This document shows, one piece after another, positions 1 to 8,620 of a stretch of 64,000 nt of DNA. Made by a program: the position numbers and the translations under genes. The DNA lies in the NCBI GenBank assembly GCA_022711665.1, contig JAKLEN010000001.1, forward strand, positions 369,179 to 433,178, in the 5' to 3' direction. Under the pieces are notes generated by a model, which did not search any database, had not been told where the DNA came from, and saw only the letters and a program-made list of their open reading frames with translations. This DNA is from Acidobacteriota bacterium. Its GTDB lineage: Bacteria; Acidobacteriota; Aminicenantia; Aminicenantales; Saccharicenantaceae. Numbering within the stretch: the stretch's first letter is position 1; each line of letters starts with the position of its first letter.

Positions 1-28
1 CCCATAGCAGCGCGTATTTCAGGGCCAT
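1..28 (-). CDS. N-terminal fragment of an unknown protein, cut by the window edge
   Basis: Reading leftwards from an ATG at 28-26, nine codons are visible (MALKYALLW) before the window ends. The start is supported by a strong purine-rich ribosome binding site (AAAGGGGGAGG) a few bases upstream. The hydrophobic start could be a signal peptide or a membrane segment, but too little is visible to name a product. Confidence 0.5.
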
Positions 29-166
29 CGGACCTCCCCCTTTCGCCGTATCGCTCATCGGCGACGGGGCTAGTATAACAGAGACCGCCCCCTCAGCCTA
101 AGGGGCGATCGGGCCCCCTGGCCGCGGCCCCGGACGGCGGTCCGGGAGCCGGCCCGTCGGTCACCA

Positions 167-1411
167 TCAGATGGCCGGGAAAATGAAATCGATGGCGTTC
201 GGGCCGGCCTTGGTAATCGTGATCATCTTCTCGACCGAGGGCCGGCCGTCCGTCGAAGCGACGATCGCGTACTCCCCGACCGGCAGGTCGACCTTGACGG
301 CCGTGATCTCGCCGAGCGTCCACTCGTCGTCGTAGCCGACGATGAGCTGCTTCATGACCTCGACCTGGGGCGCCCCGGCCAGGTCGGAGATCTGCCGGAT
401 GGAGAGCGTCACGACCAGCGTGTCCGCTTCGACCTTGACCGTATCCGCGTCGGCGACGACGGCCTTCAGGTCCAGGGTGCCGATCTCGGTCGGGATAGGC
501 AGGGCCAGGCCGCCGAAGGCGGCGTCGTCTACGTTGTAGACGTTGCCGTTCACGGCGCCAGCCACCTGGGCCCAGTCGGGGCCGTACGACGGATCGGTCG
601 AAGTCCAATTCGTGGCCACGACGTTGAAGGTGGTCGCCTCGGGGATGTCGAGGAACCAGAACTGGTAGGCGCCCGCAGCGTCGGTCACGGTCGAGTACGG
701 CACGGCGATTTCGTCCTGGAAGTCCTGCCCCTCGGCCCGGGGCTTATAGACCTGGAGCGAGACCTCCGCGCCGCGGATGGCCGCGCCCTGCTTGGTCAGG
801 ACGGTCCCCTTGATAATGGTCCGCGTCTGGCTGTCGTCGATCTGGTGGATGGTCGGCCGGAGGATGTACTTCCCGCTGTTGCCGGCGGCCACGATCGAAG
901 CGGCCACGTCGAAATCGAAGACTAGCTCGGTCGTTGAGTTCTCGTTGATGTCGAACCCCTGGACTAGCTTGATCCCGGACTGGACGCCGCTCGGGACCTT
1001 CATCTCATGGATGTCGCCCGCGACGTCGACGATGTAGTTCGCCGGCTTGGCGGCGTCGACGCTGTTGGCCGTGCCGAGGATGAACCGCATCTGGGTGTAA
1101 TGGCCGGCGGCCAGGTCGACCATGCCCAGCTCGAGCCGAATGCCGTTGGCCAAGGTCAGGAGATCAACGGTCCGGTTGACATCCAGGACCTTGGTCCATG
1201 ACCCCTCCGGATCGCCCTGAAGGTGGGCCGAGATCTCGCCGATCGTGACCCAAACCTGGTCGTAATCGTGCGTCGGCTTGTCGGTCAGGCTCATCGAAAG
1301 CCGCCCGATGTCGCCTCCGCCGGCCGAGCAACCGATCAGGCCGACGAGCAGCGCGGCCAGCAAAACGGCCGGCAGAGCAAATGTCTTCGTCCTCGCCTGA
1401 ACCCTAATCAT
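167..1411 (-). CDS. DUF4382 domain lipoprotein with a carboxypeptidase-regulatory-like domain
   Basis: 414 residues. The N-terminus is a lipoprotein signal: a charged start, a hydrophobic run and a lipobox ending LIGC near residue 28, so the protein is probably anchored to a membrane. Residues about 35-185 match the DUF4382 pattern (GRLSMSLTDKP, VWVTIGEISAH, VDLLTLANG). Residues about 200-300 look like a carboxypeptidase regulatory-like beta-sandwich (IIKGTVLTKQGAAIRGAEVS, then a Tyr-rich repeat region). The ATG at 1411 follows an AAGGAGAAGGAGG ribosome binding site and has a good promoter upstream. The family has no assigned enzyme activity; the likely role is cell-surface structural or binding. 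Monocistronic as far as visible. Confidence 0.85.
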   Translation of the reverse strand: MIRVQARTKTFALPAVLLAALLVGLIGCSAGGGDIGRLSMSLTDKPTHDYDQVWVTIGEISAHLQGDPEGSWTKVLDVNRTVDLLTLANGIRLELGMVDLAAGHYTQMRFILGTANSVDAAKPANYIVDVAGDIHEMKVPSGVQSGIKLVQGFDINENSTTELVFDFDVAASIVAAGNSGKYILRPTIHQIDDSQTRTIIKGTVLTKQGAAIRGAEVSLQVYKPRAEGQDFQDEIAVPYSTVTDAAGAYQFWFLDIPEATTFNVVATNWTSTDPSYGPDWAQVAGAVNGNVYNVDDAAFGGLALPIPTEIGTLDLKAVVADADTVKVEADTLVVTLSIRQISDLAGAPQVEVMKQLIVGYDDEWTLGEITAVKVDLPVGEYAIVASTDGRPSVEKMITITKAGPNAIDFIFPAI

Positions 1412-1457
1412 GATCAGCCTCCTTCTCCTTCCGAATATAGCCCCAACCGCTAAATCA

Positions 1458-1485
1458 ATGATACTACCGGGAAGACCGCTGTCAA
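1458..1485 (-). promoter_or_regulatory. Promoter of the DUF4382 lipoprotein gene
   Basis: On the minus strand a perfect -35 TTGACA (1485-1480) and a -10 TATCAT (1463-1458) are separated by 16 bases, about 45 bases upstream of the lipoprotein start. Read by eye as a housekeeping sigma-factor promoter. Confidence 0.6.
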
Positions 1486-1586
1486 GGCGGCGGAGCGCGG
1501 AAAACGGCGCGGAAACTGGCAGCGAACGGCATCCCGTTCATAAATGCGGAAGGAGTGGCCCAGGGGTTTAATGAAGCCGCTACATC

Positions 1587-1615
1587 TTGCGGTTATCATT
1601 TTTTATGCCCATAAT
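1587..1615 (+). promoter_or_regulatory. Possible promoter of the DUF5694 gene
   Basis: TTGCGG and CATAAT are separated by 17 bases. This lies about 120 bases upstream of the next gene. The 1412-1722 gap otherwise holds the two divergent leaders and nothing else that I recognise. Confidence 0.35.
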
Positions 1616-1734
1616 GGCCTTCCTGTCTTGCAGCGCATTCGCCGTCCCGAGGATCGGGGAACCCGGCTGCCGGGGACGGCCGCCGGGAACCCTGCCCCTC
1701 CCGTCGGCGTCTTTAGGGAGTTATGGAGGCACGC

Positions 1735-2601
1735 ATGAAGAAATCGGCGATTGCCGCGATGTCCCGGTCGGGCGCACTGGCGGGTGCGCTGATCCTTGTC
1801 ACGGCCTTGGCGGCCGTCCCGGCGGCCGTGCCTGTCCGGACCCCGTCAGCCCCTCAGTCCAAGCCCGAGATCCTGATCCTCGGCACCTATCACATGGCCA
1901 ACCCGGGGCGCGATGTCTTCAACACCAAGGCCGACGACGTCCTCCTGCCGAAGCGCCAAGCCGAGATCGCCGAGCTCCTAAAGGTCCTCGGGAGATTCCG
2001 GCCGACGAAGATCGCCGTCGAGAGCAACGTGTTCGAGGACAAGGTGAAAACGCGCTATGCCGACTACCTCGCCGGCAACGACGCGCTCACCCGGAACGAG
2101 ATCGACCAGATCGGCTTCCGGCTGGCGAAGGAGCTGGGCATGAAAACCGTCTGCGCGGTGGACTGCGACGGCGATTTCCCCTGGCCCCGGATCGTGAACT
2201 ACGCCAAGGGAAAGGGGAAGGCCCGGGAGTTCGATCAGCTGTACGCGGAGGTCGGCGAGATGGTCAGGAAGGAGAACGATTTTCTCGCCTCGCACTCCGT
2301 GCTCGAGACGCTCCTCTACCTGAACGCCGACGACAGGACCGCCTGGGACATGGGGTTCTATTTTCGCATCGCCCATTTCGGCGAGCCGGGGGATTACGCC
2401 GGGCCGGACTGGCTGGCCGCCTGGTACCAGCGGAACCTGCGCATCTACAACAACATCACCAGCCTGATCGAATCGCCGAAGGAGCGGATCCTGGTCATCT
2501 ACGGCTACGGCCACCTCGGCTGGCTCCGGCAGATGGCGGAGAATGATCCGTCAGTACGGCTGCGCAGGCTGGCGGAGATCGCCGCGGCCCGGGCCCGGTA
2601 G
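1735..2601 (+). CDS. Secreted DUF5694 family protein
   Basis: 288 residues from the second of two in-frame ATGs. The ATG at 1735 is preceded by GGAGG at 1726-1730 and starts a normal signal peptide (MKKSAIAAMSR, then a long Ala/Leu/Val stretch); the ATG at 1723 would add four residues. The mature part opens with ILILGTYHMANPG and continues with KIAVE, the pattern of the DUF5694 family, whose fold is related to the TraB/ChaN-like group of possible hydrolases; catalytic activity is not established. Later sequence (GFRLAKELGMKTVCAVDCDG, RILVIYGYGHLGWLRQM) fits the same family. It stands alone between a divergent lipoprotein gene and a convergent aldo/keto reductase gene. Confidence 0.75.
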   Translation: MKKSAIAAMSRSGALAGALILVTALAAVPAAVPVRTPSAPQSKPEILILGTYHMANPGRDVFNTKADDVLLPKRQAEIAELLKVLGRFRPTKIAVESNVFEDKVKTRYADYLAGNDALTRNEIDQIGFRLAKELGMKTVCAVDCDGDFPWPRIVNYAKGKGKAREFDQLYAEVGEMVRKENDFLASHSVLETLLYLNADDRTAWDMGFYFRIAHFGEPGDYAGPDWLAAWYQRNLRIYNNITSLIESPKERILVIYGYGHLGWLRQMAENDPSVRLRRLAEIAAARAR

Positions 2602-2639
2602 GTTCGGATCCCGCCGGCCTCGGCCGGCGAGCCCAAGCC

Positions 2640-3875
2640 CTAGCCCCTGAGGAACTCCGGCGGCACGGCCTTGAGCCTGGCGATATCCGTGATCCTCTCC
2701 CGAACGTCGAAGCCCGAGGCGCAGCTCACGCGGCACGTCTCGCAGGCGGAGCAGGGGTCGCCGCCCATCTCGACCGCGTCAAGGGCGGCCCGGGCCTGGG
2801 CGGGATTGCGGTAGCCGTAGGCGTACATGTAGCTCCGCATCAGGGCGGGGATGTCGAGGCGGGCCGGACACTGGGGGGCGCATTGCCGGCACTGCCGGCA
2901 GTAGAGGTCCAGCTCCGGGCTCGCCGCCGCGAGCTTCAGGCTCTGGAGCTCCCGTTCGGAGAGCTTCAGGTCCTTGATCATGGCCAGGTTCTTCCGCATC
3001 TCCTCGACCGTGGACATCCCGGAGATGATGCTCGAGACGTTCGGGTTCTGGAGGACCCACTTCAGGGCGGCGTCGCTGTCGAACGGCGGAGCGCCGGCCT
3101 TGGCCCGGCCGCCGCCCGCGGTCGTCTTGAAGGCGAAGACGCCCACCCCCGCCTTGGCCGCGTAGGCCAGGGCTTCGTCCATGGCTTCCTTGTTCCCGAT
3201 CTTGAAATTGTATGAGGTCATGGCCACGTCATAGACCCCGGCGTCGGCCGCGGCCCGGAGCGCGACGTCGCAGCCGCCGTGCGTGGCGATCCCGGCGAAG
3301 CGGATCTTGCCCTGTTTCTTGAGCGCCGTCATGGCCTCGAGGACGGGGTCGAAGACGATGAACTCCCGCTTCTCCGCGAACGGCAGGAAAAGCATGTCCA
3401 CGTGGTCGAGGCCGAAGCGCTTCAGGCTCTCCTCGGCCGTTTTGACGTAGGACTCGGCCTTCATGTCCTTGGGCAGGGCGCCGGCCCGGGTGTCCGTGCC
3501 CTCCGCGGCGGCGGCCGTGCCGACGACGAACGAATCGCGGGGCAGGTCCTTCAGGGCCTGGCCCACCAGCCGCTCGTTGTTGCCGTGGCCGTAATAGGTG
3601 GCCGAGAAGAAGAACTTGATGCCCGCGTCGTAGCCCTGGCGGATGAACTCGACGGTGGGCGCCTCGGCCGTGCCCATGCTGATAAGCGGCGTGACCAGCC
3701 CGGTCTTGCCGAGCGGCCGGCTGGGGAGCGCGGGGACGGCTCCGGCGGAGGTGAAGCGCGCCGCTGCCGACGCTGCCCGCGCCGAGCGCGGACCCATGAC
3801 GCCCGGGACGACGGCGGCGCCGCAGATCCCGGCCAGCCCCTTTTTCAGGAATTCGCGACGGAGGTTCTTGGCCAT
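2640..3875 (-). CDS. Tat-exported aldo/keto reductase with C-terminal 4Fe-4S ferredoxin domain
   Basis: 411 residues. The N-terminus carries a twin-arginine signal (RREFLKKG, then a hydrophobic Ala/Gly stretch), so the protein probably folds with cofactors before export. Residues about 50-320 form an aldo/keto reductase barrel (RPLGKTGLVTPLISMGTAE, VDMLFLPF, the late GIATHG strand and SIISGMSTVEEM). The last 80 residues hold two cysteine clusters (CRQCRQCAPQCP and CSACETCRVSC), typical of AKRs fused to a di-cluster ferredoxin tail. A role in redox of an exported or periplasm-facing substrate is inferred; the substrate is unknown. Start supported by AAAGGA upstream. Confidence 0.85.
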   Translation of the reverse strand: MAKNLRREFLKKGLAGICGAAVVPGVMGPRSARAASAAARFTSAGAVPALPSRPLGKTGLVTPLISMGTAEAPTVEFIRQGYDAGIKFFFSATYYGHGNNERLVGQALKDLPRDSFVVGTAAAAEGTDTRAGALPKDMKAESYVKTAEESLKRFGLDHVDMLFLPFAEKREFIVFDPVLEAMTALKKQGKIRFAGIATHGGCDVALRAAADAGVYDVAMTSYNFKIGNKEAMDEALAYAAKAGVGVFAFKTTAGGGRAKAGAPPFDSDAALKWVLQNPNVSSIISGMSTVEEMRKNLAMIKDLKLSERELQSLKLAAASPELDLYCRQCRQCAPQCPARLDIPALMRSYMYAYGYRNPAQARAALDAVEMGGDPCSACETCRVSCASGFDVRERITDIARLKAVPPEFLRG

Positions 3876-4028
3876 GTGTTTGTCCTTTCACCCGACCTTC
3901 ATAGGCACGTTAACAGAGCCGGGACGGACAAGTCAATGAGAATGGCCCCGGTGATGCCGTGAACATTCGGCCGGGCTGCGGCGTACACTCCATAGAACGA
4001 GCTGCGGGATCCGCACGGGGAGGACGTC

Positions 4029-4913
4029 ATGCACAAAGATCCGCTCATGCCAGGGCTTGGGATCCTCGCCGTCGCCGCCGCGATCGGCCTTGGTTCGGCG
4101 CCCGCGCCATCCGCCGACGCCCCCGCGGTCATCGAGAAGATGGTGAACGTCGGGCCTATAGACCTCTTCTTCCGGATCTACGCGGGCGGCGCGCCGACCG
4201 TCCTCCTCGAGTCCGGCGGAGGCCTGGATTCCGGAGAGTGGACGACGTTCGGCCCGTGTCTGGCCAAAGCGACCGCGTCGACGGTCGTCACCTATGACCG
4301 GGCAGGCTTCGGCCGGAGCGGCCTGCCGGACACGCCGTACGACTTGGCCCAGGAGACGGGCTGGCTGTGGGCCGCCCTCGAAAAGCTCGGGCTCGATAAG
4401 AACATCATCCTCGCCGGACATTCCTACGGGGGCTTGCTCCTCCGCCACGAGGCGGCGACGCGCCCAGGAGCGGTGCGGGGCTTGGTCTTCATCGATCCCT
4501 TCACGGTGGAGTTTGTCGACCTGATGGGCATCGACTACTGCAATGGTCGCGAGGGCCTGGGGAAGCTGCCCCGGCTGAGCCCCGAGCAGTACGCGGGCCT
4601 GAGCAAGCAGGACAGGGCCGACCTGCGCATGGCCGGTTATCCGGGCGGGAACCTGGCCGCGAAATGCGACCTGCTGCGGCCCCTGGCCTACCCTCAGGAC
4701 ATTCCCGTGCGGATCATCACCTCGGGCCGGACCTGGATGAGAGAGAATGAGATGCCGGCCTGGCGGCAGGCGCACCAGCGTCTGGCAGCCTCGATCGCCG
4801 GCGCGAAACTCGTCGTCGCCTCGGAAAGCGACCACATGATCCACGAGCGCCAGCCCGACCTCGTCATCAAGGCCGTCGCCGAAGTCATCGCAGAGAGCCG
4901 GACGCCGCGCTGA
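4029..4913 (+). CDS. Alpha/beta hydrolase, probably exported
   Basis: 294 residues. A short hydrophobic N-terminus (GLGILAVAAAIGLGSAPAPS) suggests a Sec signal peptide. The alpha/beta-hydrolase core is clear: an oxyanion-type segment (LLESGGGLDSGEW), VTYDRAGFGRS, and the nucleophile elbow GHSYGG with Ser at about residue 139. A late SDHMIHERQPDLV segment supplies the catalytic His. The family includes esterases, lipases and haloalkane dehalogenases, and the substrate cannot be told. The start has GGGGAGGA upstream. Confidence 0.85.
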   Translation: MHKDPLMPGLGILAVAAAIGLGSAPAPSADAPAVIEKMVNVGPIDLFFRIYAGGAPTVLLESGGGLDSGEWTTFGPCLAKATASTVVTYDRAGFGRSGLPDTPYDLAQETGWLWAALEKLGLDKNIILAGHSYGGLLLRHEAATRPGAVRGLVFIDPFTVEFVDLMGIDYCNGREGLGKLPRLSPEQYAGLSKQDRADLRMAGYPGGNLAAKCDLLRPLAYPQDIPVRIITSGRTWMRENEMPAWRQAHQRLAASIAGAKLVVASESDHMIHERQPDLVIKAVAEVIAESRTPR

Positions 4914-4937
4914 TGCGCCAGGCGCCGGAACGGTCGG

Positions 4938-5507
4938 CTAGGCGGCCGGCGGGAGCTCGATGCGGTACTTGCAGCTCTTCTGGCCGCGGCGGATGGAGGC
5001 CGTGACCCGGGCCCGGGCCGGCGAGCCGGCGACGGCCGAGAAGAGCGTTTCCGCGAAGCCCTCTGAACAGGAACAGAGCACGCCCAGGTCGGCCGGGTGG
5101 TCCTTGGGGATCAGGGGGCAGACGCAGGCGCTCTTGTTCTCGTCGATCTCGATGACGCCGCGGGCGCGGTCGTATTCGATGACCCAGTTCCATTCCCGGC
5201 GCAGGAAGTCCAGGAACTCGCTCATCCGGCCGCGATATTCGGCGGCCGTCGCAGCCATGTTCAGGTGCTCGAAATGGGCCTTGGCCCCGCTCTTCAGGAT
5301 CCGCTTGGCCTGCTCTTCGTCGCTCCCGGCCAGCGCCGGCAGAATGGCCACGATCCATTTCTGGGGCATGGTGGCGGCTGGCTTGGGCTCGGCCGTCTGG
5401 GCGCCGGCGCCCTCCCCAGCCGCGGCCGTCGCGGCCGGCACGCCCAGGCAGGCGCAGAGCCCCGCCAGGCAGCCGGTTTTCATGAAGGACCTGCGATCGG
5501 TGCTCAT
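4938..5507 (-). CDS. Tat-signal protein of unknown function with Cys motifs
   Basis: 189 residues from the ATG at 5507. The N-terminus has a twin-arginine motif (DRRSFMKTG) and a Cys/Ala/Gly-rich hydrophobic segment. The mature part has CVCPLIPKDH, LCSCSEGFAETLF and a SIRRGQKSCKYRI ending. This pattern weakly resembles small-molecule binding families with a 4-vinyl-reductase or L-2-amino-thiazoline-4-carboxylate hydrolase-like C-terminus, but I would not assign a function. A longer in-frame upstream extension has no sensible signal and starts before the Tat motif, so I rejected it. Confidence 0.65.
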   Translation of the reverse strand: MSTDRRSFMKTGCLAGLCACLGVPAATAAAGEGAGAQTAEPKPAATMPQKWIVAILPALAGSDEEQAKRILKSGAKAHFEHLNMAATAAEYRGRMSEFLDFLRREWNWVIEYDRARGVIEIDENKSACVCPLIPKDHPADLGVLCSCSEGFAETLFSAVAGSPARARVTASIRRGQKSCKYRIELPPAA

Positions 5508-5677
5508 ACCAGGAATTATCCTAGGGACCTTCCGCCGCGTCAAATCCCGCCCGGGCGCCGATCGTGCGGCTGAGGACGCGGAGCGGTTGGAGGCCGCGGC
5601 CCTGGCTGAAAGACGCGCCCCTGCCCGAGATCTCAAGGAAATTGCCCGATAACGGGAAAATCGGGGATTTCGGCGCC

Positions 5678-5720
5678 GGGACCGACGAGACTCGGACTCG
5701 CGGCCTCCGGCGTGACAGGC
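5678..5720 (-). pseudogene. 3' fragment of a tRNA-Asp gene
   Basis: The 43 bases match the 3' half (anticodon loop to acceptor stem) of the intact tRNA-Asp at 6201-6243 with three mismatches and no gaps, in the same orientation. The 5' half is absent. The fragment lies downstream (in tRNA orientation) of the intact gene, the arrangement left by site-specific integration into the 3' end of a tRNA gene. A decayed tandem duplicate is the alternative. Confidence 0.7.
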
Positions 5721-5723
5721 GCT

Positions 5724-5984
5724 TTACCGGCTGATCAGATAGATGATCGCGAACACAAAGGCCGAGACGTAGGATCCAACGCAGGGAAGGTAGAGAGGCC
5801 CGGTCTTTCCGGTCTCTTTGAGGGTCAACTGCTTATACTGGTCAACATACTTGACCACATAGAGCTTCAGCAGGAAGAAGTTGATCTTGACCCCTCGCTT
5901 AGAGACCTCATGGACGATCATCATGGAGAAGACGATCGCCGAGCCCAGTGAGATGAAGGCCATGATCGCGGCAAAGATAGCCAT
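5724..5984 (-). CDS. Small membrane protein of unknown function
   Basis: 86 residues with two predicted membrane spans: one at the N-terminus (about residues 3-26) and one at the C-terminus (about 67-85), joined by a basic loop (KRGVKINFFLLKLYVVKYV). The start has an excellent GGAGGGAAAG ribosome binding site. Base composition is visibly less GC-rich than the neighbours. It is the only gene between the intact tRNA-Asp and the displaced tRNA 3' fragment, so it may be cargo of a small integrated element. I recognise no family. Confidence 0.6.
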   Translation of the reverse strand: MAIFAAIMAFISLGSAIVFSMMIVHEVSKRGVKINFFLLKLYVVKYVDQYKQLTLKETGKTGPLYLPCVGSYVSAFVFAIIYLISR

Positions 5985-6196
5985 CTTTCCCTCCCGCTAA
6001 ACAGATACGCATAGCCGAAGAAAGCGTTCGATGCCCGGCATCCGGACGGACTCGGAGCAGCAGGCGATGGGAGTGACCGGCCTCCCTATTATTACCCAAA
6101 TATCATGGGCCGGGTCGTTCTGCACTCAAGGGGAAATGCGGCGTGCGGATGGACGAACAGGAACCAAGATTGTCAGGGGAAAACCTGGGGAAGAGG

Positions 6197-6273
6197 TGGC
6201 GGGGCCGACGAGACTCGAACTCGCGACCTCCGGCGTGACAGGCCGGCGTTCTAACCAGCTGAACTACGACCCC
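6197..6273 (-). tRNA. tRNA-Asp (GTC)
   Basis: The 77-base cloverleaf on the minus strand has acceptor GGGGTCG paired with CGGCCCC, an anticodon loop CTGTCAC giving GTC, a T-loop TTCGAGT, discriminator G and an encoded CCA (6199-6197). The other three tRNA genes in the window do not encode CCA. Confidence 0.95.
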
Positions 6274-6287
6274 GCGAGGGCCCGCAT

Positions 6288-6316
6288 ATTATAGAGAAAG
6301 CGCCCTTGACTTTCAA
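6288..6316 (-). promoter_or_regulatory. Promoter of tRNA-Asp
   Basis: TTGAAA (6316-6311) and a perfect TATAAT (6293-6288) with 17 bases between, 15 bases upstream of the tRNA 5' end. The rest of the 6274-6559 gap has no other feature that I recognise. Confidence 0.75.
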
Positions 6317-6559
6317 GGCTCTCCCTCGGACAGGCAGTCCCCTCCCGAAGAGCCGCCTCTTTCAGCCAGGAACGGCGCTCCCATGCGGGGTCAGTGCCAA
6401 AAGTCCCTCACATCCGGCCGGGAGGCCCGGTTCCGTCGAGATCGGGAGCGACGCTCACCCGCCCGGACAGCCCCTGAACCGGCGGGACGGGGGTGATCCC
6501 CGTGGCCCTCGCCTGGGCAAGGGGATTTCTGGTAAACTGGACGGAGGGAGGGGATCATT

Positions 6560-6859
6560 ATGGAAGAACCCACGAAGAAAGACGATTTCCTGAAGTCGCT
6601 CGGCGTCGATATGGACGCCATCAAGGCCCGCCTGGCCGAGATCAAGGCCGCGGGCGGCAAGCTCACGGCCGAGGCGAAGCAGGACCTCGAAAAGACCGTC
6701 AAGGGGCTCGAGGCCACCCAGAAACAGCTCGAGAGCCGGATGGGCGAATGGGCCAGGGCCGGCAAAGTGGCCGGGGCGGACGTGGCCGAGGGCCTCAAGC
6801 GTGCCGCCAGAGAGCTCAAGAAGGGCATCGACGAAGCCGCGTCCCATCTGAAGAAGTGA
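6560..6859 (+). CDS. Small helical protein, phasin-like or coiled-coil, unknown function
   Basis: 99 residues, almost entirely charged amphipathic helix (Lys, Glu, Ala, Gln rich, no Cys or His), for example KARLAEIKAAGGKLTAEAK and LESRMGEWARAGKVAG. It resembles apolipoprotein/phasin-like helical proteins in composition only. The start at 6560 has a GGAGGGAGGGG ribosome binding site. It lies 30 bases upstream of polX in the same direction and may be cotranscribed with it. Function not known. Confidence 0.6.
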   Translation: MEEPTKKDDFLKSLGVDMDAIKARLAEIKAAGGKLTAEAKQDLEKTVKGLEATQKQLESRMGEWARAGKVAGADVAEGLKRAARELKKGIDEAASHLKK

Positions 6860-6889
6860 TCGCCTGACCGGCGGCCTATCCCCCGAGCC

Positions 6890-8620
6890 ATGCCCATCCA
6901 TAACAACGACATCGCCGCGATCTTCGACGAGCTGGCCGACCTGCTCGAGATCAAGGGCGAGAACCCCTTCCGCGTCCGGGCCTACCGGAACGCCGCCCGG
7001 ACCGTGGCCGGCCTGTCGCGCGGCGTGGCGGAGCTCGCCGCCGAGGAGAAGGGCCTCGACGGCATCCCGGGCATCGGCCGGGACCTGGCCGACAAGATCC
7101 GGACGATCGTGGCCACGAAGAAGCTGCCTCTCCTCGAGGAGATGAAAAAGGAGCTGCCCGAGGGTCTCAGCACCCTGATGAAGGTCCGGGGCCTGGGCCC
7201 GAAAAAGATAGCCGCGCTCCACAAGGCACTCAACGTCTCCTCGCTCGCCGACCTCCGGAAGGCCGCCTCCGGGGGGAAGATCCGCGAGCTCCCCGGGTTC
7301 AGCGAAAAGACCGAGCAGGCCCTGCTCGATGAGCTCGGCAAGACCAAGATCACCGAGCGCGGGCCGGAGCGCTTCAAGCGGGCCCTGGCCGAGCAGATGG
7401 TCACGCCGCTCTTCGAGGAGCTGAAAAAGGCCAGGGGCGTCGAGGAGATCTCCATCGCCGGCAGCTACCGCCGCCAGGCCGAGACCGTGGGCGACGTCGA
7501 CATCCTGGTCGCCGCCGAGAAGAGCCGGGACGTCATGGACCGCTTCGTCCACGCCGACGACGTGACCCAGGTCCTGGCCGAGGGCGACACGAAATCGTCC
7601 GTCCTCCTGCGCGGCGGGCTCCAGGTGGACCTCCGGGTGGTGCCGCTCGAGTCGTGGGGGGCGGCGCTCCATTACTTCACGGGCTCCAAGGCCCACAACA
7701 TCGCCGTCCGGCTGATGGGAGTCAAGCGCAAACTCAAGGTGAACGAGTACGGCGTCTTCCGGGGCAAGAAGATGATCGCCGGCCGGACCGAGGCGGAGAT
7801 CTACAAGCTCTTCGGCCTGCCCTACATCGAGCCCGAGCTGCGGGAGGACCGGGGCGAGATCCAGGCCGCGCTAGAGGGCCGGCTGCCGCGCCTCGTCGAG
7901 CTTCGGGACATCCGGGGCGACCTCCACTCCCACACCAGGGCCACCGACGGCCGCTACTCGGCGGAGGAGATGGCCGGGGCGGCGAAGGCGCGGGGCTACG
8001 AGTACCTGGCCGTCACCGACCATTCGAAGCGCGTCACCATGGCCCACGGCCTGGACGCGGCCCGCCTGGCCCAATCCATCAGGGAGATCGACAGGATCAA
8101 CGCCCGGCTCAAGGGCGTCACCCTGTTGAAGTCGATCGAGTGCGACATCCTGGCCGACGGCTCGCTCGACCTGCCCGATGCAATCCTGGGCGAGCTCGAC
8201 CTCGTCGTCTGCTCCATCCACTATAACTTCAACCTGTCGAAGGACAAGCAGACCGAGCGCGTCATCCGGGCCCTGGACAACCGCCGCGTCAACATCTTCT
8301 GCCATCCGACGGGACGGCTGATCAACGAGCGGCCTGGCTACGAGATCGACCTGGAGAAGGTCATGCGGGCGGCCGTCGAGCGCGGCTGTTTCCTCGAGCT
8401 CAACGCCCACCCCGACCGGCTCGACCTCGACGACGTCCACTGCCGGATGGCCGGGGAGATGGGGCTGAAGATCGCCGTTTCGACCGACGCCCACAGCACG
8501 GGCGATCTCGACCTGATGCGCTTCGGGATCGGCCAGGCGCGGCGCGGCTGGATCGAGGCGGCCGACGTCATCAACACCCGCCCCCTGGCCGAGCTGCGGC
8601 GGCTCCTCAAGAGGACGTAG
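6890..8620 (+). CDS. polX: DNA polymerase/3'-5' exonuclease PolX
   Basis: 576 residues, the usual length for bacterial PolX. The N-terminus (about 1-80) is the polymerase-beta-like 8-kDa domain (LLEIKGENPFRVRAYRNAAR) with helix-hairpin-helix motifs (GIPGIGRDLADKI, VRGLGPKKIAALHKAL). The palm holds the nucleotidyltransferase aspartates (GSYRRQAETVGDVDILV). A PHP exonuclease domain follows from about residue 340 (GDLHSHTRATDGRYS, VTDHSKR, CHPTGRL, STDAHSTGDLDLM), with the metal-binding His/Asp residues kept. The role is gap-filling and base-excision repair. Its 3' end overlaps the convergent CDF transporter gene by 14 bases. Confidence 0.95.
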   Translation: MPIHNNDIAAIFDELADLLEIKGENPFRVRAYRNAARTVAGLSRGVAELAAEEKGLDGIPGIGRDLADKIRTIVATKKLPLLEEMKKELPEGLSTLMKVRGLGPKKIAALHKALNVSSLADLRKAASGGKIRELPGFSEKTEQALLDELGKTKITERGPERFKRALAEQMVTPLFEELKKARGVEEISIAGSYRRQAETVGDVDILVAAEKSRDVMDRFVHADDVTQVLAEGDTKSSVLLRGGLQVDLRVVPLESWGAALHYFTGSKAHNIAVRLMGVKRKLKVNEYGVFRGKKMIAGRTEAEIYKLFGLPYIEPELREDRGEIQAALEGRLPRLVELRDIRGDLHSHTRATDGRYSAEEMAGAAKARGYEYLAVTDHSKRVTMAHGLDAARLAQSIREIDRINARLKGVTLLKSIECDILADGSLDLPDAILGELDLVVCSIHYNFNLSKDKQTERVIRALDNRRVNIFCHPTGRLINERPGYEIDLEKVMRAAVERGCFLELNAHPDRLDLDDVHCRMAGEMGLKIAVSTDAHSTGDLDLMRFGIGQARRGWIEAADVINTRPLAELRRLLKRT

